Shown: positions 35,046-46,014 of the stretch, in pieces
How the letters are laid out: every line of letters starts with the position of its first letter
How positions within the stretch are numbered: position 1 is the first letter of the stretch
Position numbers and translations under genes: made by a program
Notes under the pieces: model-generated
The model's input: the letters and a program-made list of their open reading frames with translations, nothing else
Told to the model about the DNA's origin: nothing
Database searches by the model: none
DNA from: Arthrobotrys musiformis
Lineage: Eukaryota; Ascomycota; Orbiliomycetes; Orbiliales; Orbiliaceae
Reading direction: 5' to 3'
Assembly (NCBI GenBank): GCA_036971715.1
Contig: JAVHJL010000005.1
Coordinates: 2,728,001-2,792,000 of the forward strand
DNA length: 64,000 bases

Positions 35046-37285
35046 ATGGATGTCCCATCTTCAATTCCGAGACGAGCGGCCAACCGTGACGCCGCCGGGA
35101 CACCAAATGCTTCTCCTACAAAACGATCATCCCGCCAGTCTCTCGACCCTATCACCCTTAGCGATTCAAATGTAGATGCGGACGCTGCATATTTAATGGA
35201 AGAAGCATCTCGTAGATCGCCTACTAAGCGACAGCAATACGAGTATTATGATTCAGGCGCCGGGAAGGCGACGCCATCATCATCACCAGTGAAATCCGGT
35301 CGACTTGGAGCTATCACAGAGGTTGAAGGCCGCCTTGCAAGGGCTTCGCTCGGACCTGAAGGCTCTGTTTTGCATTATGGCGATACCCCCCAAAAGAAGA
35401 ACGATAAAGAAAATAGGCCACCATCCCCTTCTTCTTCCTCTTCACCGGCGGCTCTTCAGGAAACTCCCCAGAAGAGAAGAGGCCCCAAAGTGCCCCGTCC
35501 GCCTAAAACCCCAGGGAAAACGAGGAGCTACGACCCCGAACGCCCCTTGACTGCGGAAGAGCAAATGAAATTGAGCGACCCAAAAGTTAAAAGGATGCAA
35601 AATGTTGCCCAGTTGTGTAAGTGCTCTCAGGGTTACGCCTAGCGAAACTTCATACTCACAAACCAGCTGTCCCCTCCAGATTTCCTTGATTACTATTTTG
35701 GGCTTCTGAAATATGTCCATGATAGGCGAACTCGCCTTACAAAGTTTAAACAAGAAAACGATGCTGAGGCCGACATAAACCCGGACGAGTACCAAGCTAA
35801 GTGGAAACAGTATTGCGGCAGAGAGCGTGTCCACCTGAGGAAGCACCGAACTAGGTTGCGTGAAACGGACTTCCAAAGATTGACACAGGTTGGCCAGGGT
35901 GGCTACGGTCAGGTTTTTCTTGCTAAAAAGAAAGAGACTGGCGAGGTGTGCGCTTTGAAGATTATGAACAAGAAGCTTCTGTTCAAAATGGACGAAATTC
36001 GCCATGTCTTAACGGAAAGGGACATCCTGACGGCTGCGAATAGCCCATGGCTCGTGAAGCTTTTATACGCATTCCAAGATGAAACTAACATATATTTGGC
36101 AATGGTAAGTTTTGCTCGCGATTTTGGGATGAGCATATAGGTTAATGAAGCGCTAGGAATATGTGGCCGGAGGTGACTTCCGAACGCTGCTTAACAATAC
36201 CGGAGTCCTCCACAATAAACATGCTCGATTTTACATCGCGGAGATGTTCGCATGCGTCGACGCTCTTCACCAACTAGGCTACATCCATCGTGACCTAAAG
36301 CCAGAGAACTTCCTTATCGATGCCAGCGGCCACGTCAAGCTAACGGACTTCGGGCTCAGCGCCGGCATCCTAAGTCCCTCAAAGCTTGAGAGTATGAGAC
36401 TTAAACTTGATAAGGTTAAGGAAATGAATATGGACCTCGTCAGACGATCTACGATCGAACGCCGCGCTGCGTACAAAAGTTGGAGAGAGAACGACGTTAA
36501 CTATGTACGATTCCAAACCCGCCATCCTTCCCCATCAGCGCGGAAAACGTTTCAACTAATGTTCCATAGGCAAAATCAATTGTGGGATCACCAGACTATA
36601 TGGCCCCGGAAGTCCTTAGAGGGGAGGAATATGATTATACGGTGGATTACTGGTCCTTGGGATGCATGTTGTTTGAAGCCCTTGCAGGCTATCCGCCTTT
36701 TGCGGGAGCTTCTGTTGAGGAGACTTGGCACAACCTGAAACATTGGAAAAAGGTTCTACAGAAGCCGGAATATGAGGACCCCAATTATTTCCTCTCAACT
36801 CGGACATGGGATGTGATTACTCGGTATGGGCGATGGTTTTTACCTAATATTGATTTCCCTTGAAACTAACCCCGCCATTCAGATGCATTACAACTCGCGA
36901 CAAACGCTTATCGAACATATCCGATGTCTTTAAACACCAATACTTCGCAGAGATTGACTTTGCCCGCCTGCGTACCTCTAGGGCTCCTTTTGTTCCAGAG
37001 CTCGATTCAGATACGGACGCTGGATATTTCGATGACTTCAGCAACGAAGCCGATATGGCCAAGTATAAAGAGGTGCATGAGAAACAGGCGGCCCTTGAGA
37101 AACTCGAGGAAAGAGACGGCGTTCTCGAAAGAGGAGCCTTTGTCGGGTTCACCTTCCGACACCGGAAAGAAAACATTATGGATGGAATTGGCCCCGGTGG
37201 GGCAAGGGCTGCACACGGAAGAGAATCGCCGGAGAAGGATAGAAGAACAGGGGATGTTGGAGAGTATGATACGATATTTAGCTGA
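35046..37285 (+). CDS. sidB: NDR/LATS-family kinase SidB (Dbf2), septation initiation network / mitotic exit
   Basis: Ser/Thr kinase at the end of the SIN/MEN pathway; it binds Mob1 and triggers septation. Exons 35046-35616, 35680-36104, 36157-36504, 36570-36823, 36883-37285 (666 aa). The first ~190 residues are disordered and rich in SP/TP sites. The Mob-binding segment (DEYQAKWKQYCGRERVHLRK) precedes the kinase domain: Gly loop GQGGYGQVFLAKK, HRDLKPENF, DFG in LTDFGLS, the NDR-specific insert before the activation loop (LKLDKVKEMNMDLVRRST), then SIVGSPDYMAPEVLRG. The C-terminal AGC extension holds the hydrophobic motif FVGFTF with its phosphorylatable Thr. All catalytic residues are present. 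Confidence 0.95.
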
Positions 37286-37863
37286 GGGAGCACTTGTAGC
37301 TCGTCCTAGCGACTGCTCAAAGCTATTACTATCGATCTTCAGTCGTTATGCCTGAAGGACGAACCGTTCCACTCACCAACCCCAGATTTCTTTGTAGTTT
37401 TTTCCCTATCGGAGTCCTTGCAGCTTAAGGTTTAGAAATATTCACCCCCCCTGTGCAACGGCGAACTAGGTGTACTTCCGGACCGTAGTTAGAAATTACG
37501 CCCTACCGTTTCAAACAACTATTTTCACAAAACAAATGAAAACCTGATAGGCACGTAGGCATCTTGCGACAAGGCTTTCTGAGCCTGGGCTCATTTGATG
37601 CGAAGGCTTGCTGTTTGGGACTTGATTTGTACAAGAAATCCGTAATTTGAATTTCGAGAATTAATACAGGAACGTAATTATTGCTGTACATTCTTATGGC
37701 CGGCTTAGAGGTCCTGGCGCCGGCGGCAATTGGTGGACCGTGATGTAGCTAAATTTGAAAATTGCTCATGATAAAGGGACAAGGTGGAATGTCTAATCTT
37801 TTATGGCAATAGACATCCCCTACGGTTCGTTTGGACCGTGATAAAACAGGGGGCGGCGCCTGG
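37286..37863. other. Convergent 3' flanks, sidB and egd2
   Basis: 578 bp of non-coding sequence; nothing recognisable. Confidence 0.5.
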
Positions 37864-38614
37864 CTAGGTCGATAGTGCCATAATACTGTTGACTATGTCG
37901 TGGTCATTCTCCGTCAGGGCCTTGACTGCCTTCTTCCTGGAAACGTTCGCTTGGGCCATAACAAGTTCGATGTCTTTCTGTTCCAAACCCTCCTCGCTAA
38001 CCTCCTCATCATCATCGTCGTCCTCGTCCTTCTTCTCAACCTCCTTTCCTTTCTCGGCAGCGGCGGCGAGGTCGGCTTCGATGTTAGTGCCACTGGCGTC
38101 AGCAGAGGCGGCGACGTTGGCCAATTGCTGGGCGGCAGAAGCCTGGGCTTGAGAGTTCAGATCCTCAATCTTAGCTTCACCAAAGATGATCCAGGTGTTG
38201 GAAGTTGGAGACTTGTAAACATCAGGGTTGTTGATGACAAAGAGGATCTAAAGGCAGATGCAGCCCCGTAAGTATCAATCAATACAGCAAAGGGTCGGAA
38301 ATCGAAAGAGAGCCCTGGGCCCAACATACGTTCTTTGGTCGTCTTAGGGTCACTCGAGTGATTCCAGGGACATGCTTCAGTCCAAGTTTGGCAATAGCCT
38401 TGCGGGCCTTCTTCTCGTTCCTGGAGTGGACAGCAACAGCAGATCCAGCTGGGATATCACCATCGTGATCATGATCATGATCGTGGTCATGGTCATGGTC
38501 ATGGTCGTGGTCATGGTCATGGTCGTGCCCCGACTCGTCGGAGGAATCTTCTTCCTCGACAACGGCCTTGCGTGGGGCCTCGTCTTCGATCTCTTCAATT
38601 CGGGGGTTGGACAT
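37864..38614 (-). CDS. egd2: Nascent polypeptide-associated complex subunit alpha
   Basis: Ribosome-associated chaperone subunit that pairs with NAC-beta and shields nascent chains from mis-targeting. Exons 38614-38330 and 38247-37864 (222 aa). The NAC domain runs SRNEKKARKAIAKLGLKHVP, GITRVTLRRPKN|ILFVINNP and NTWIIFGEAKIEDLNSQAQ. The C-terminal UBA domain is GLEQKDIELVMAQANVSRKK...NDHDIVNSIMAL. The acidic N-terminus is unusual: residues 30-51 are eleven consecutive His-Asp pairs, encoded by the 66-bp repeat 38462-38527. It shares a 425-bp divergent promoter region with SRP receptor alpha, another targeting factor. Confidence 0.97.
38462..38527 (-). repeat. (CAY GAY)11 repeat encoding (His-Asp)11 in NAC-alpha
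   Basis: Eleven codon pairs for His-Asp. The first seven use GAC and the last four GAT, so the repeat grew in at least two blocks rather than as one uniform slippage tract. Confidence 0.95.
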
Positions 38615-39039
38615 TTTGAGGGTAGTTTGGTTTCAGAAGGTCGTCGGTGATTGATGGGGTGGGAATTCGGGATATTATCGATATCGATGCAATGCAATTG
38701 CTTTTGCTCGTCGAAGTTCAGGAATTTTGTTGGTGGGGCAGACAGCGGGCTTTGTGTTGTGCTGGGCTGCGGTGACTGCTAACCCTCCAGCCACACATGC
38801 GCAAGCCACAGGCAACCCGTCCTGTGGCTCAACAGCTCGGTGGCATCCGCCTGTCGATGTACTTGAATACATTGCATTGCTTGGGTGGCCCCATCGCAAA
38901 CCAACGTTATATTATAACCAACGTCATCCTTTCCGTTTGCCTTCAACCATCGCCCACCTACCCAAGAACTTCCTTATACTTCCTATCCGAAACGGCCGCT
39001 GCTCACCATCTGCATTGTGCTCTCCTCGTCCGTCCAATC
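38615..39039. promoter_or_regulatory. Divergent promoter region, egd2 / SRP receptor alpha
   Basis: 425 bp between the two ATGs. No gene seen in it; a plus ORF overlapping it (38727-39140) is in a different frame from the SRP receptor. Confidence 0.5.
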
Positions 39040-41231
39040 ATGCTCGACCTTTTCGAGGTCATCACCACCTCGGGCGTTGTCCTTTGGTCAAAGTCCTACG
39101 CTCCAGTCAAATCTTCAATTATCAACAGTCTCATATCTGATGTCTTCATTGAAGAGCGAAATCAGCCAGGCAGCGATGGCAAGTGGTTCAAGAAAGACTC
39201 CTATACACTGAAATGGACTCTTGCGGCCGATGTCGGTCTAGTCTTCGTTGTATGCAATCAATCATCTTTGGTAGCTTCCAAACCCGCGCGCACTCCATCC
39301 ACTAACGTCTTTGACCTCAATTAGGCCGTTTATCAAAGCCTCCTTCACCTTACATGGATCGACGAGCTCTTGGATCAAGTCAAGAAATTGTTTGTAGCAC
39401 TGTATGGAGAGAAAATCAAGGCTAGTGGTGGTGCAAAGATCCAATGCCACTTTGATCAGTACTTTGAAGCAAGCCTCCGCTCGCTAGAACGCAAGGCGGG
39501 AGGGTCAGCGCCTATCCGTTCGGCAAATACCCTCCCAGACGACCCGAGCAGTGAAGGCAATGGTGGAGGGTTATCGGATGGCGATGAGTGGTCCGCCCCC
39601 CCTCCTATGCCTGGCGTCAAAAACCCCGGTATGTTTGGCCCCGCGAAATATCTTTACATTAAATTTGGATCGTACTGATTATCCTAACCAGTAGAAACAC
39701 CGTACTCTTCGGGGAAATCCAACCCTCTCATTGAAGTTACGCCGTCCACAACATCATCGCCAGTCTCCTCGGCAACGATGGCACAAGCGTTGCTACAAGC
39801 TTCAGGACGGCGCCCTGGTCGGCCTCGTAGGAACCGCAAGTCCGCCGGACCTAGCAGTGCTTCTTCCGCCCATGCATCGTCGGGTGAAGAACGGTCCCCC
39901 GCAAGACTTAGCAACAAGCCGAAACGTGGCAAGGAAATGCGAATTTGGGGGGAGGATGGAATAGCAGCCGATGCTGGTGATGAAAGAAAACTCGATTATT
40001 CTGCAGGAATTAGTACAGACGACGAACAGGATGATTCCTTACGGCCGAAGCCTGAAGCTATCGACCAAGATACATGGGGGACCAGGACTAGCCAAGGGGA
40101 TTTCCTACTTAAGGACCTGGACCATGAGATCGACGGTATCTTGAAAGAGGCAAGTAAGGCTGAGAACAACGGAGAAACCAATCAGAAACGCCCCGGAGGC
40201 CTCGCTAGTGGGTTAGTGGGTGGGGCAATGGGATACTTAAGAAATTTCGTGGGGGGGAAGACTCTCACGAGAGAAGATACCGACAAGGCTATCTCGGGTG
40301 TCATGACCCATCTGTTGGAGAAAAATGTTGCGAGAGAAGCCGCTGTTCAAATTTGCGACAGCGTACAGACCAGCTTGATCGGTCAAAAAACGGGGAGCTT
40401 CCAGAGTAAGAAAATCCCACTCAACCCATTCAAGACACCAGGCCGGAAACTACGTATTAATATTTGTGGCGCAAAACTCTAGGTATTGAAAGTCTCGTCA
40501 AGCTTGCAATGGAGGATGCATTGAGGAAAATCCTGACCCCAACAACATCCCTAGACCTACTGAGAGAGATCGGGCAAGTGCGCGAGGCTGAACAGCGCCC
40601 ATATGTAATCTCGATTGTTGGAGTAAATGGAGTGGGAAAATCGACAAACCTGTCCAAGATATGTTTTTTCTTGCTCCAAAACAAATTAAAGGTTCTTATC
40701 GCTGCGTGTGACACATTTCGATCCGGAGCAGTAGAGCAGCTGCGTGTCCACGCCCGGAACTTGAAAGAGTTATCGGAAAGAGAGGGAGGAGTTGTGGAAT
40801 TATATGAGAAGGGGTATGGGAAAGATGCGGCGAACATCGCTAAGGATGCAGTTGCTTACGCGAACGCACAAGGCTTCGATGTTGTCTTGATAGACACTGC
40901 TGGCCGCCGCCACAACGACCAGCGCCTGATGTCGTCCCTTGAAAAGTTTGCAAAATTCGCTGACCCAGACAAGATCTTGATGGTGGGAGAGGCACTGGTG
41001 GGCTCGGATAGTGTTCAGCAAGCCCGTAACTTCAACGCAGCATTCGGGAAGGAAAGAAAGCTAGACGGGTTCATCATTAGCAAATGCGATACTGTTGGCG
41101 ACATGGTTGGGACTTTGATCAGCATGGTGTTTGCGACTGGGATTCCGGTGGTGTTTTTGGGGGTCGGCCAGAACTACACCGACCTCCGGACGTTGAATGT
41201 CAAGTGGGCGGTAGGGCTTTTGATGAGTTAG
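39040..41231 (+). CDS. srp101: Signal recognition particle receptor subunit alpha
   Basis: ER-docking GTPase that receives SRP-ribosome complexes through the beta subunit. Exons 39040-39249, 39325-39628, 39695-40405, 40483-41231 (657 aa). The N-terminal SRX longin-like domain (MLDLFEVITTSGVVLWSKSY) binds SR-beta. A basic, disordered linker follows (RRPGRPRRNRKSAG). The NG domain starts near residue 320 and contains GVNGVGKST (G1), AACDTFRSGAVEQLR, DTAGRRHNDQ (G3), SKCD (G4) and GVGQNYTDL. The acceptor at 39691-39694 must be the second of two overlapping AGs (CAGTAG) to keep frame. Confidence 0.95.
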
Positions 41232-41637
41232 TTAGAACTGGAGCTCTTAGCTTAGTAATTTTTAATGCTTCCCACCTTGTAATATAATTACGATTCGATG
41301 TATTCGGCATGGCAACACAGTTTGTATGCAGCCCGGAATAGGAATATTAATTAAGCGGAAACTTGCCTGTTCGGGAAATCCTCCTTCCGCAAGCAGGCAT
41401 GGTTTCCCCATAGCAACGCGACGACAACGCTAGGTAAACACCCTCTTTTGGTGCTGGGTTTGGCCAACCTCAGAGCACTAACCAGTCCAGCCAGCTGTAC
41501 GTACATGTCTGTGCATTCCGTATGGGCCATCTCGCCATCCATGCGTGTAAAGGACAGCATCGATCAGATCCTCTTTCCCTCATCCTGAACTCATCAAACC
41601 TCTATCATTCCCCCCTGAGCCTTCGACTTCCTGAACA
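41232..41637. other. Spacer between srp101 and nimA
   Basis: 406 bp, 3' flank of srp101 then the nimA leader. No gene seen. Confidence 0.5.
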
Positions 41638-43933
41638 ATGGGCGAAGATTACGAAATACTCGAGCTCATAGGTCTGCTTCTCCACCTCTCAGCACCCTGG
41701 ATTGTCTATGAACTAACCGTATGCTTCACAGGCCGAGGTTCATTCGGTCAAATCCACAAGGTTCGACGTATTCGAGACGGATTGGTATGTTGCCATTGCT
41801 GACCGGCTAGCTTCTGGGATCGTTTCCATGTTTCTGACACCCCTTCCAGATCCTCGCCCGAAAAGAAATCTCCTACAACCGTATGTCGGCCAAAGAGAAA
41901 GAGCAACTGACCGCCGAATTTTCCATCCTATCGAAACTCCAGCACCCCAACATCGTTCGCTATTTCAACCGCGAGCACAACAAGACCGATCAGTCACTTT
42001 ACATATACATGGAGTATTGCGGCGGTGGAGACCTTTCGACCCATATCAAGCGATGCAAATCCAACGGCACTTTAGTCCCAGAACCTGTGGTGTGGAGTAT
42101 ATTCACGCAACTTGTCCTAGCACTTTATAAATGCCACCATGGCTCCGACCCTCCGGCCCTAGAGGATATGAACGAAGGTTGGGACAAGAAGAAGAAGGCA
42201 GGCTCGACAGCTACAGCTACCGCTTCCAACACCGGGGGCGCCAAAGCGAGCAGAGAGGTCATCGTCCATCGTGATCTTAAACCGGAGAACGGTAAGCTCC
42301 TACCCGAAGAATCGTGCTCGTTTCCATACTAAGAATATCCGGCACAGTTTTCCTGGATCACGACACCTGCGTTAAGCTGGGCGACTTCGGCCTTTCTCGG
42401 ATACTGGCCTCTGACCAGCACATGGCCACCACTTACGTCGGGACACCGTATTACATGTCCCCCGAGATTGTTTGCGATCTACCATACACATCAAGAAGCG
42501 ATATCTGGTCACTCGGCTGCGTCATATATGAACTATGTGCGCTATCTCCCCCATTCGATGCCAAAAGCCTACCTTCTCTTTGCCAAAAAATTCAAGCAGG
42601 GAGATATTCACCCATTCCGAGCTCCTATAGTCCAGAGTTGCGGAGAGTGGTTGACCTCTGCCTAAGAACAAACCCATCCGACAGACCTGATACCGCGAAA
42701 CTACTCGATCTGCAAATTATACGAACAATAAGGAGAGAACTAGATGCACTAGAGATTAGTCGTTCCTTAAAAATTCGAGAAGAGTCGTTGAGGCGAAGGG
42801 AGAAGGAGTTGGAAATAGCCGAAAAGAACATGAATAAAATCCTTGAAGATGCAGCATCACGAATGAGAGCCGAAATCGATCTAGAGTTACGTAAAGTTTG
42901 GGATGAAAAAGCAGAGGATGAAATACGACGAAGGGTAGATTTGGAAGTTACACGCCGGTGTGCGGACCACGATACAGACATGAAACGACGGTACCACGAA
43001 GCATTAGAAGCGATACGAAGCGACTTTCGTTTGGTGTTCGAGAAACAGGTCAAAGAGGAAGTTCAGAAGAGGGTTGCGGATGAGCTACTTTCAAGCAAAA
43101 TCAGCGTGCTCGATGTCGCAGAACGAGATGCACGGAGTGGGAGTATACATGGTATCCAACCCGGATCTGCTGGAAGCCCTCTTGAAGCACCAGAGCCAGA
43201 TCCTCAGATTGGCTGCTCGAGTTCATTGGGAGAACTGCAAGCTACTCAACCTAAGTCGGAGGATGTTTGTCCTGCGTCGCCCATGGACATATCCGCGTCA
43301 CCCGCCCCTGCTCCTAACAACGCCCACCGACGAACGCATACTCAACAGCAGTCACCCACCCGCAGACGGAACACGTCAGGGCCGCAAGCTGTGATAAGGG
43401 GGGACAGCGCCGGCTTCGCAGAAACTGGTGATATATACAGCGATGAAGATGAGGAAGAAGATGGTCGTGACGAACCAAGCGCTCTGCAGAACCCTCCCAC
43501 ACGTCCAAATTTTATGTTTCCCAACACTACACCAGCAGGCGTCGCCCGCCAGGGACTCTCCAGGGTTTGCTCTGCGCCAATAAATCAAAACCCCCAGCTT
43601 TCAAACCCAAATAATCCATCCACCCCTCCCAGAGGGAGGAGAACAAGCTCCGGGCAAGGGTTACTTAATCCGAACCCCGGGGCTGAGAACAAACAGTCGT
43701 CGCCTACTAGACGCCTCTTTGCGAATAATTTCGACATGGTACCCGATGCCAGGAAAACTACTATCGGGGCAAAGACTGCTGCTTTGGGCCATACTCGCGG
43801 TAAGAGTTTAGTAGCCCTGCATAAAGAGAGCAGGGAGAAGGAGAATAGCCATGACATAGTCGCTGTATGGGACCCCGAGACAGAACCTGATATGCCGAGT
43901 CCGTTTAAAAAGGGGTATATATATGGTAAATAG
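41638..43933 (+). CDS. nimA: NIMA-type G2/M protein kinase
   Basis: Mitotic Ser/Thr kinase needed for entry into mitosis in Aspergillus, degraded at mitotic exit. Exons 41638-41671, 41732-41784, 41850-42291, 42348-43933 (704 aa). The kinase domain begins at once (MGEDYEILELI|GRGSFGQIHKVRR), with LARKEISYN (catalytic Lys), QHPNIVRYF, MEYCGGGDLSTHIK, a fungal-NIMA low-complexity insert, HRDLKPEN|VFLD, GDFGLSR and TTYVGTPYYMSPEI. After it lies a coiled coil (IREESLRRREKELEIAEKN and onward, about residues 320-430) for dimerisation. A long disordered Pro/Ser tail with acidic PEST-like segments (YSDEDEEEDGRDE) and many SP/TP sites completes it. All catalytic residues are present. Confidence 0.96.
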
Positions 43934-44464
43934 GGTGCAGTAGCTTATGCGAACCACCCTAAAAGCAATCTCTTGGACGGGCAGGAGCACATCTGGCTCG
44001 GACTAGATGCTACTCGATCTTTAGATCACGTTTTTGATGATAACGAGTCTTCTTTCTTATGGCGGTTTCCTGTACCATATCTCTGATGGTTAAACGGAGT
44101 TTTCATGGGAGGTTTATATTTTGCATTTCACGGATTGGATAATATGTATATCAGGCGGAGTTGGCGGGTTATTCTGATTGTTTCATGTTCGATTGCTCTA
44201 AGCGGCGGCGAGGATATCTTACCACTCAACAAACACTGCGTAGCCTACGAGTCCCCGTTACTATTCCACGATGGGAAACCTCAACGATTCAGGTTTTCAG
44301 CTTCAGTTTAAGGCTTCGCCCTGGGTCGTCTCATACAGTTGTAATAATCCTGTATCGATGCATTGCGATCACGCGGTGTAGCTTAATAGATATGCCTATC
44401 TATATGTATATGTACAATATTCGCTGCTCAGTATTTGCTTGTTGGGACCACACTGCCGACCCTT
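43934..44464. other. Convergent 3' flanks, nimA and fmp46-like
   Basis: 531 bp. Small plus ORFs run antisense into the next gene and are not supported. Confidence 0.5.
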
Positions 44465-45157
44465 TCAAGACTTGGGCAGAGAATCGACTAGTTGCTGTAA
44501 TGCAGATTGCTTTTCGCCCAAAACTACTCAACCATAGATACTTAGTACGTATAATTCGGTAAAATGCATTGGAGGGTGGTGGAATGGTATCTTACCCACA
44601 CGGCCGTTGTTCCAATCGACCACCTAGTAACGGTCAGCTAATTATTGGGCCTCCTTGAACTGTGTGACGTGGTGGGAGGGTACATACAATTGGCCTTTTT
44701 ACGGCATCCACACCTTTCGCCCCCTCAAGAATCTTCATGGCGTCGTGGACCCCCCTGGCACCCTCGACGATATCTCCTACCTTATTTTCGCCAACATAGT
44801 CGAGGATGCTCCTTAGTTGGGTGGTAGTCATCGGCCCTTCGACGATATCTAACTCGAATATCTGCTTGCTGTTTCCACCATTGGTGTTCCCGTTTGTGCT
44901 AGGAGCCACGGAAGACTCCTCGGCAGCGGTGTTGGCTGTCTTCAGGGCAGACAGGACCCGGTTCGACGCCTCTGAACGAGAGGAATGGAAGAGCGTTAGG
45001 ACATCGAGGGTTTTATGCTACAGTCGGTGCACATGATCCAGACCAGCGGTGTTACCCTTGGTGTTAGCTCATTGCACTGAATGGAGATAATGACTAGGTG
45101 GCCGGTGCAGTGGGATGGTTTTCTCGGAGATCTTCGTGGACATACAAATCTGAACAT
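44465..45157 (-). CDS. fmp46: Fmp46-like putative mitochondrial redox protein (DUF1687)
   Basis: Small thioredoxin-fold protein found in yeast mitochondria; function poorly known. Four exons: 45157-45146, 45017-44688, 44623-44596, 44523-44465, all in phase, giving 142 aa. The first exon codes only MFRF; exon 2 starts HKTLDVLTLFHSSRSEASNR. Core family segments are FELDIVEGPMTTTQLRSILD and YVGENKVGDIVEGARGVHDA, then KRPI|VVDWNNGRV, with the tail VLGEKQSALQQLVDSLPKS. The microexons (12 and 28 nt) make automatic models likely to fail. The usual Fmp46 N-terminal CxxC is not seen here: the strand-helix turn reads FHSSRSEAS. Confidence 0.85.
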
Positions 45158-46014
45158 TTTGGTGCATCCTAGTCGGATATATCGAATGTAATACGGTAAG
45201 TAGCTACTTCAGTAATCGAGTCGATCGAGCGCAAGGCCGTGAGCAGAGTTCAGCATTGGTGGATGGCTGTACTAGCGAACTGTATACCTTCTAATGTATT
45301 CTTCATATACAAGTAAGTATTTAGAGCTTTATATCACAGGTAGGCCTAGGCTAACTAGGCCGGGCTTCGAATATTGGTGATGTCAGAAAAACCAACATAC
45401 CACAAAATTACAACGCATTGTACATATTGTGTGCACAGGCCGAGACGGCGCTACCCCCCAGCTCGGTTTAATGCAATGAAGAACGTTTTCTTAGGTGAAA
45501 TAAAATTTAAATTACATGGGTGGATGCTCTCATTAGCACCGGCATGTAGACGCCATCAGGGCAATGACCAAGTAAATATCGAAACTAAGGCGCAGAGAAC
45601 AGGAAAAGGGCCTGCTTAAGGAAAAAAGAAAAGAAAAGGTTAAAGAGCTAGAGGTGGGTATAATACTCCGTAAAAGCAGCAAAACCAGGGCGAAAACAAA
45701 GTATAAAGGAGAAAATGAATTTGAAAGCAAGCGTAAAGAAGGAAAATCTCTTCGAAAGAGAGCGCAAGGAAATAAACCAGGGTCTCCACGGCCCATAGAT
45801 CGGAAGCTGGAGAATATAAAAGCCATTCGGTAGGAAACAACTGCCAAACAGAGGCACCGAATACACAGGATTAAATAATGTGGAGAGGTGTGCCTAAGAA
45901 AAACTCGAACCGAGTGTCTGGGGCCAAAATGCGGGGAGAGAAGGAAGGGGAAAGGAGGGGGGGGGGGGGGGGGACTATTATAGAAACTGAAGAAGTATGT
46001 GATCCTGAATCTCT
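45158..46014. other. Spacer upstream of fmp46-like gene
   Basis: 857 bp. Contains a G17 run (45957-45973) close to the 3' end of the next minus-strand gene. ORFs are overlapping and unsupported. Confidence 0.5.
45957..45973. repeat. G17 homopolymer
   Basis: Seventeen G in a row on the plus strand, 42 bp downstream of the stop codon of the 572-aa minus-strand gene. Probably in its 3' UTR; length may be uncertain. Confidence 0.85.

Noticed and set aside
42625..43053. 142-aa minus ORF inside nimA
   Set aside because: Antisense shadow of the Arg/Glu-rich coiled coil.
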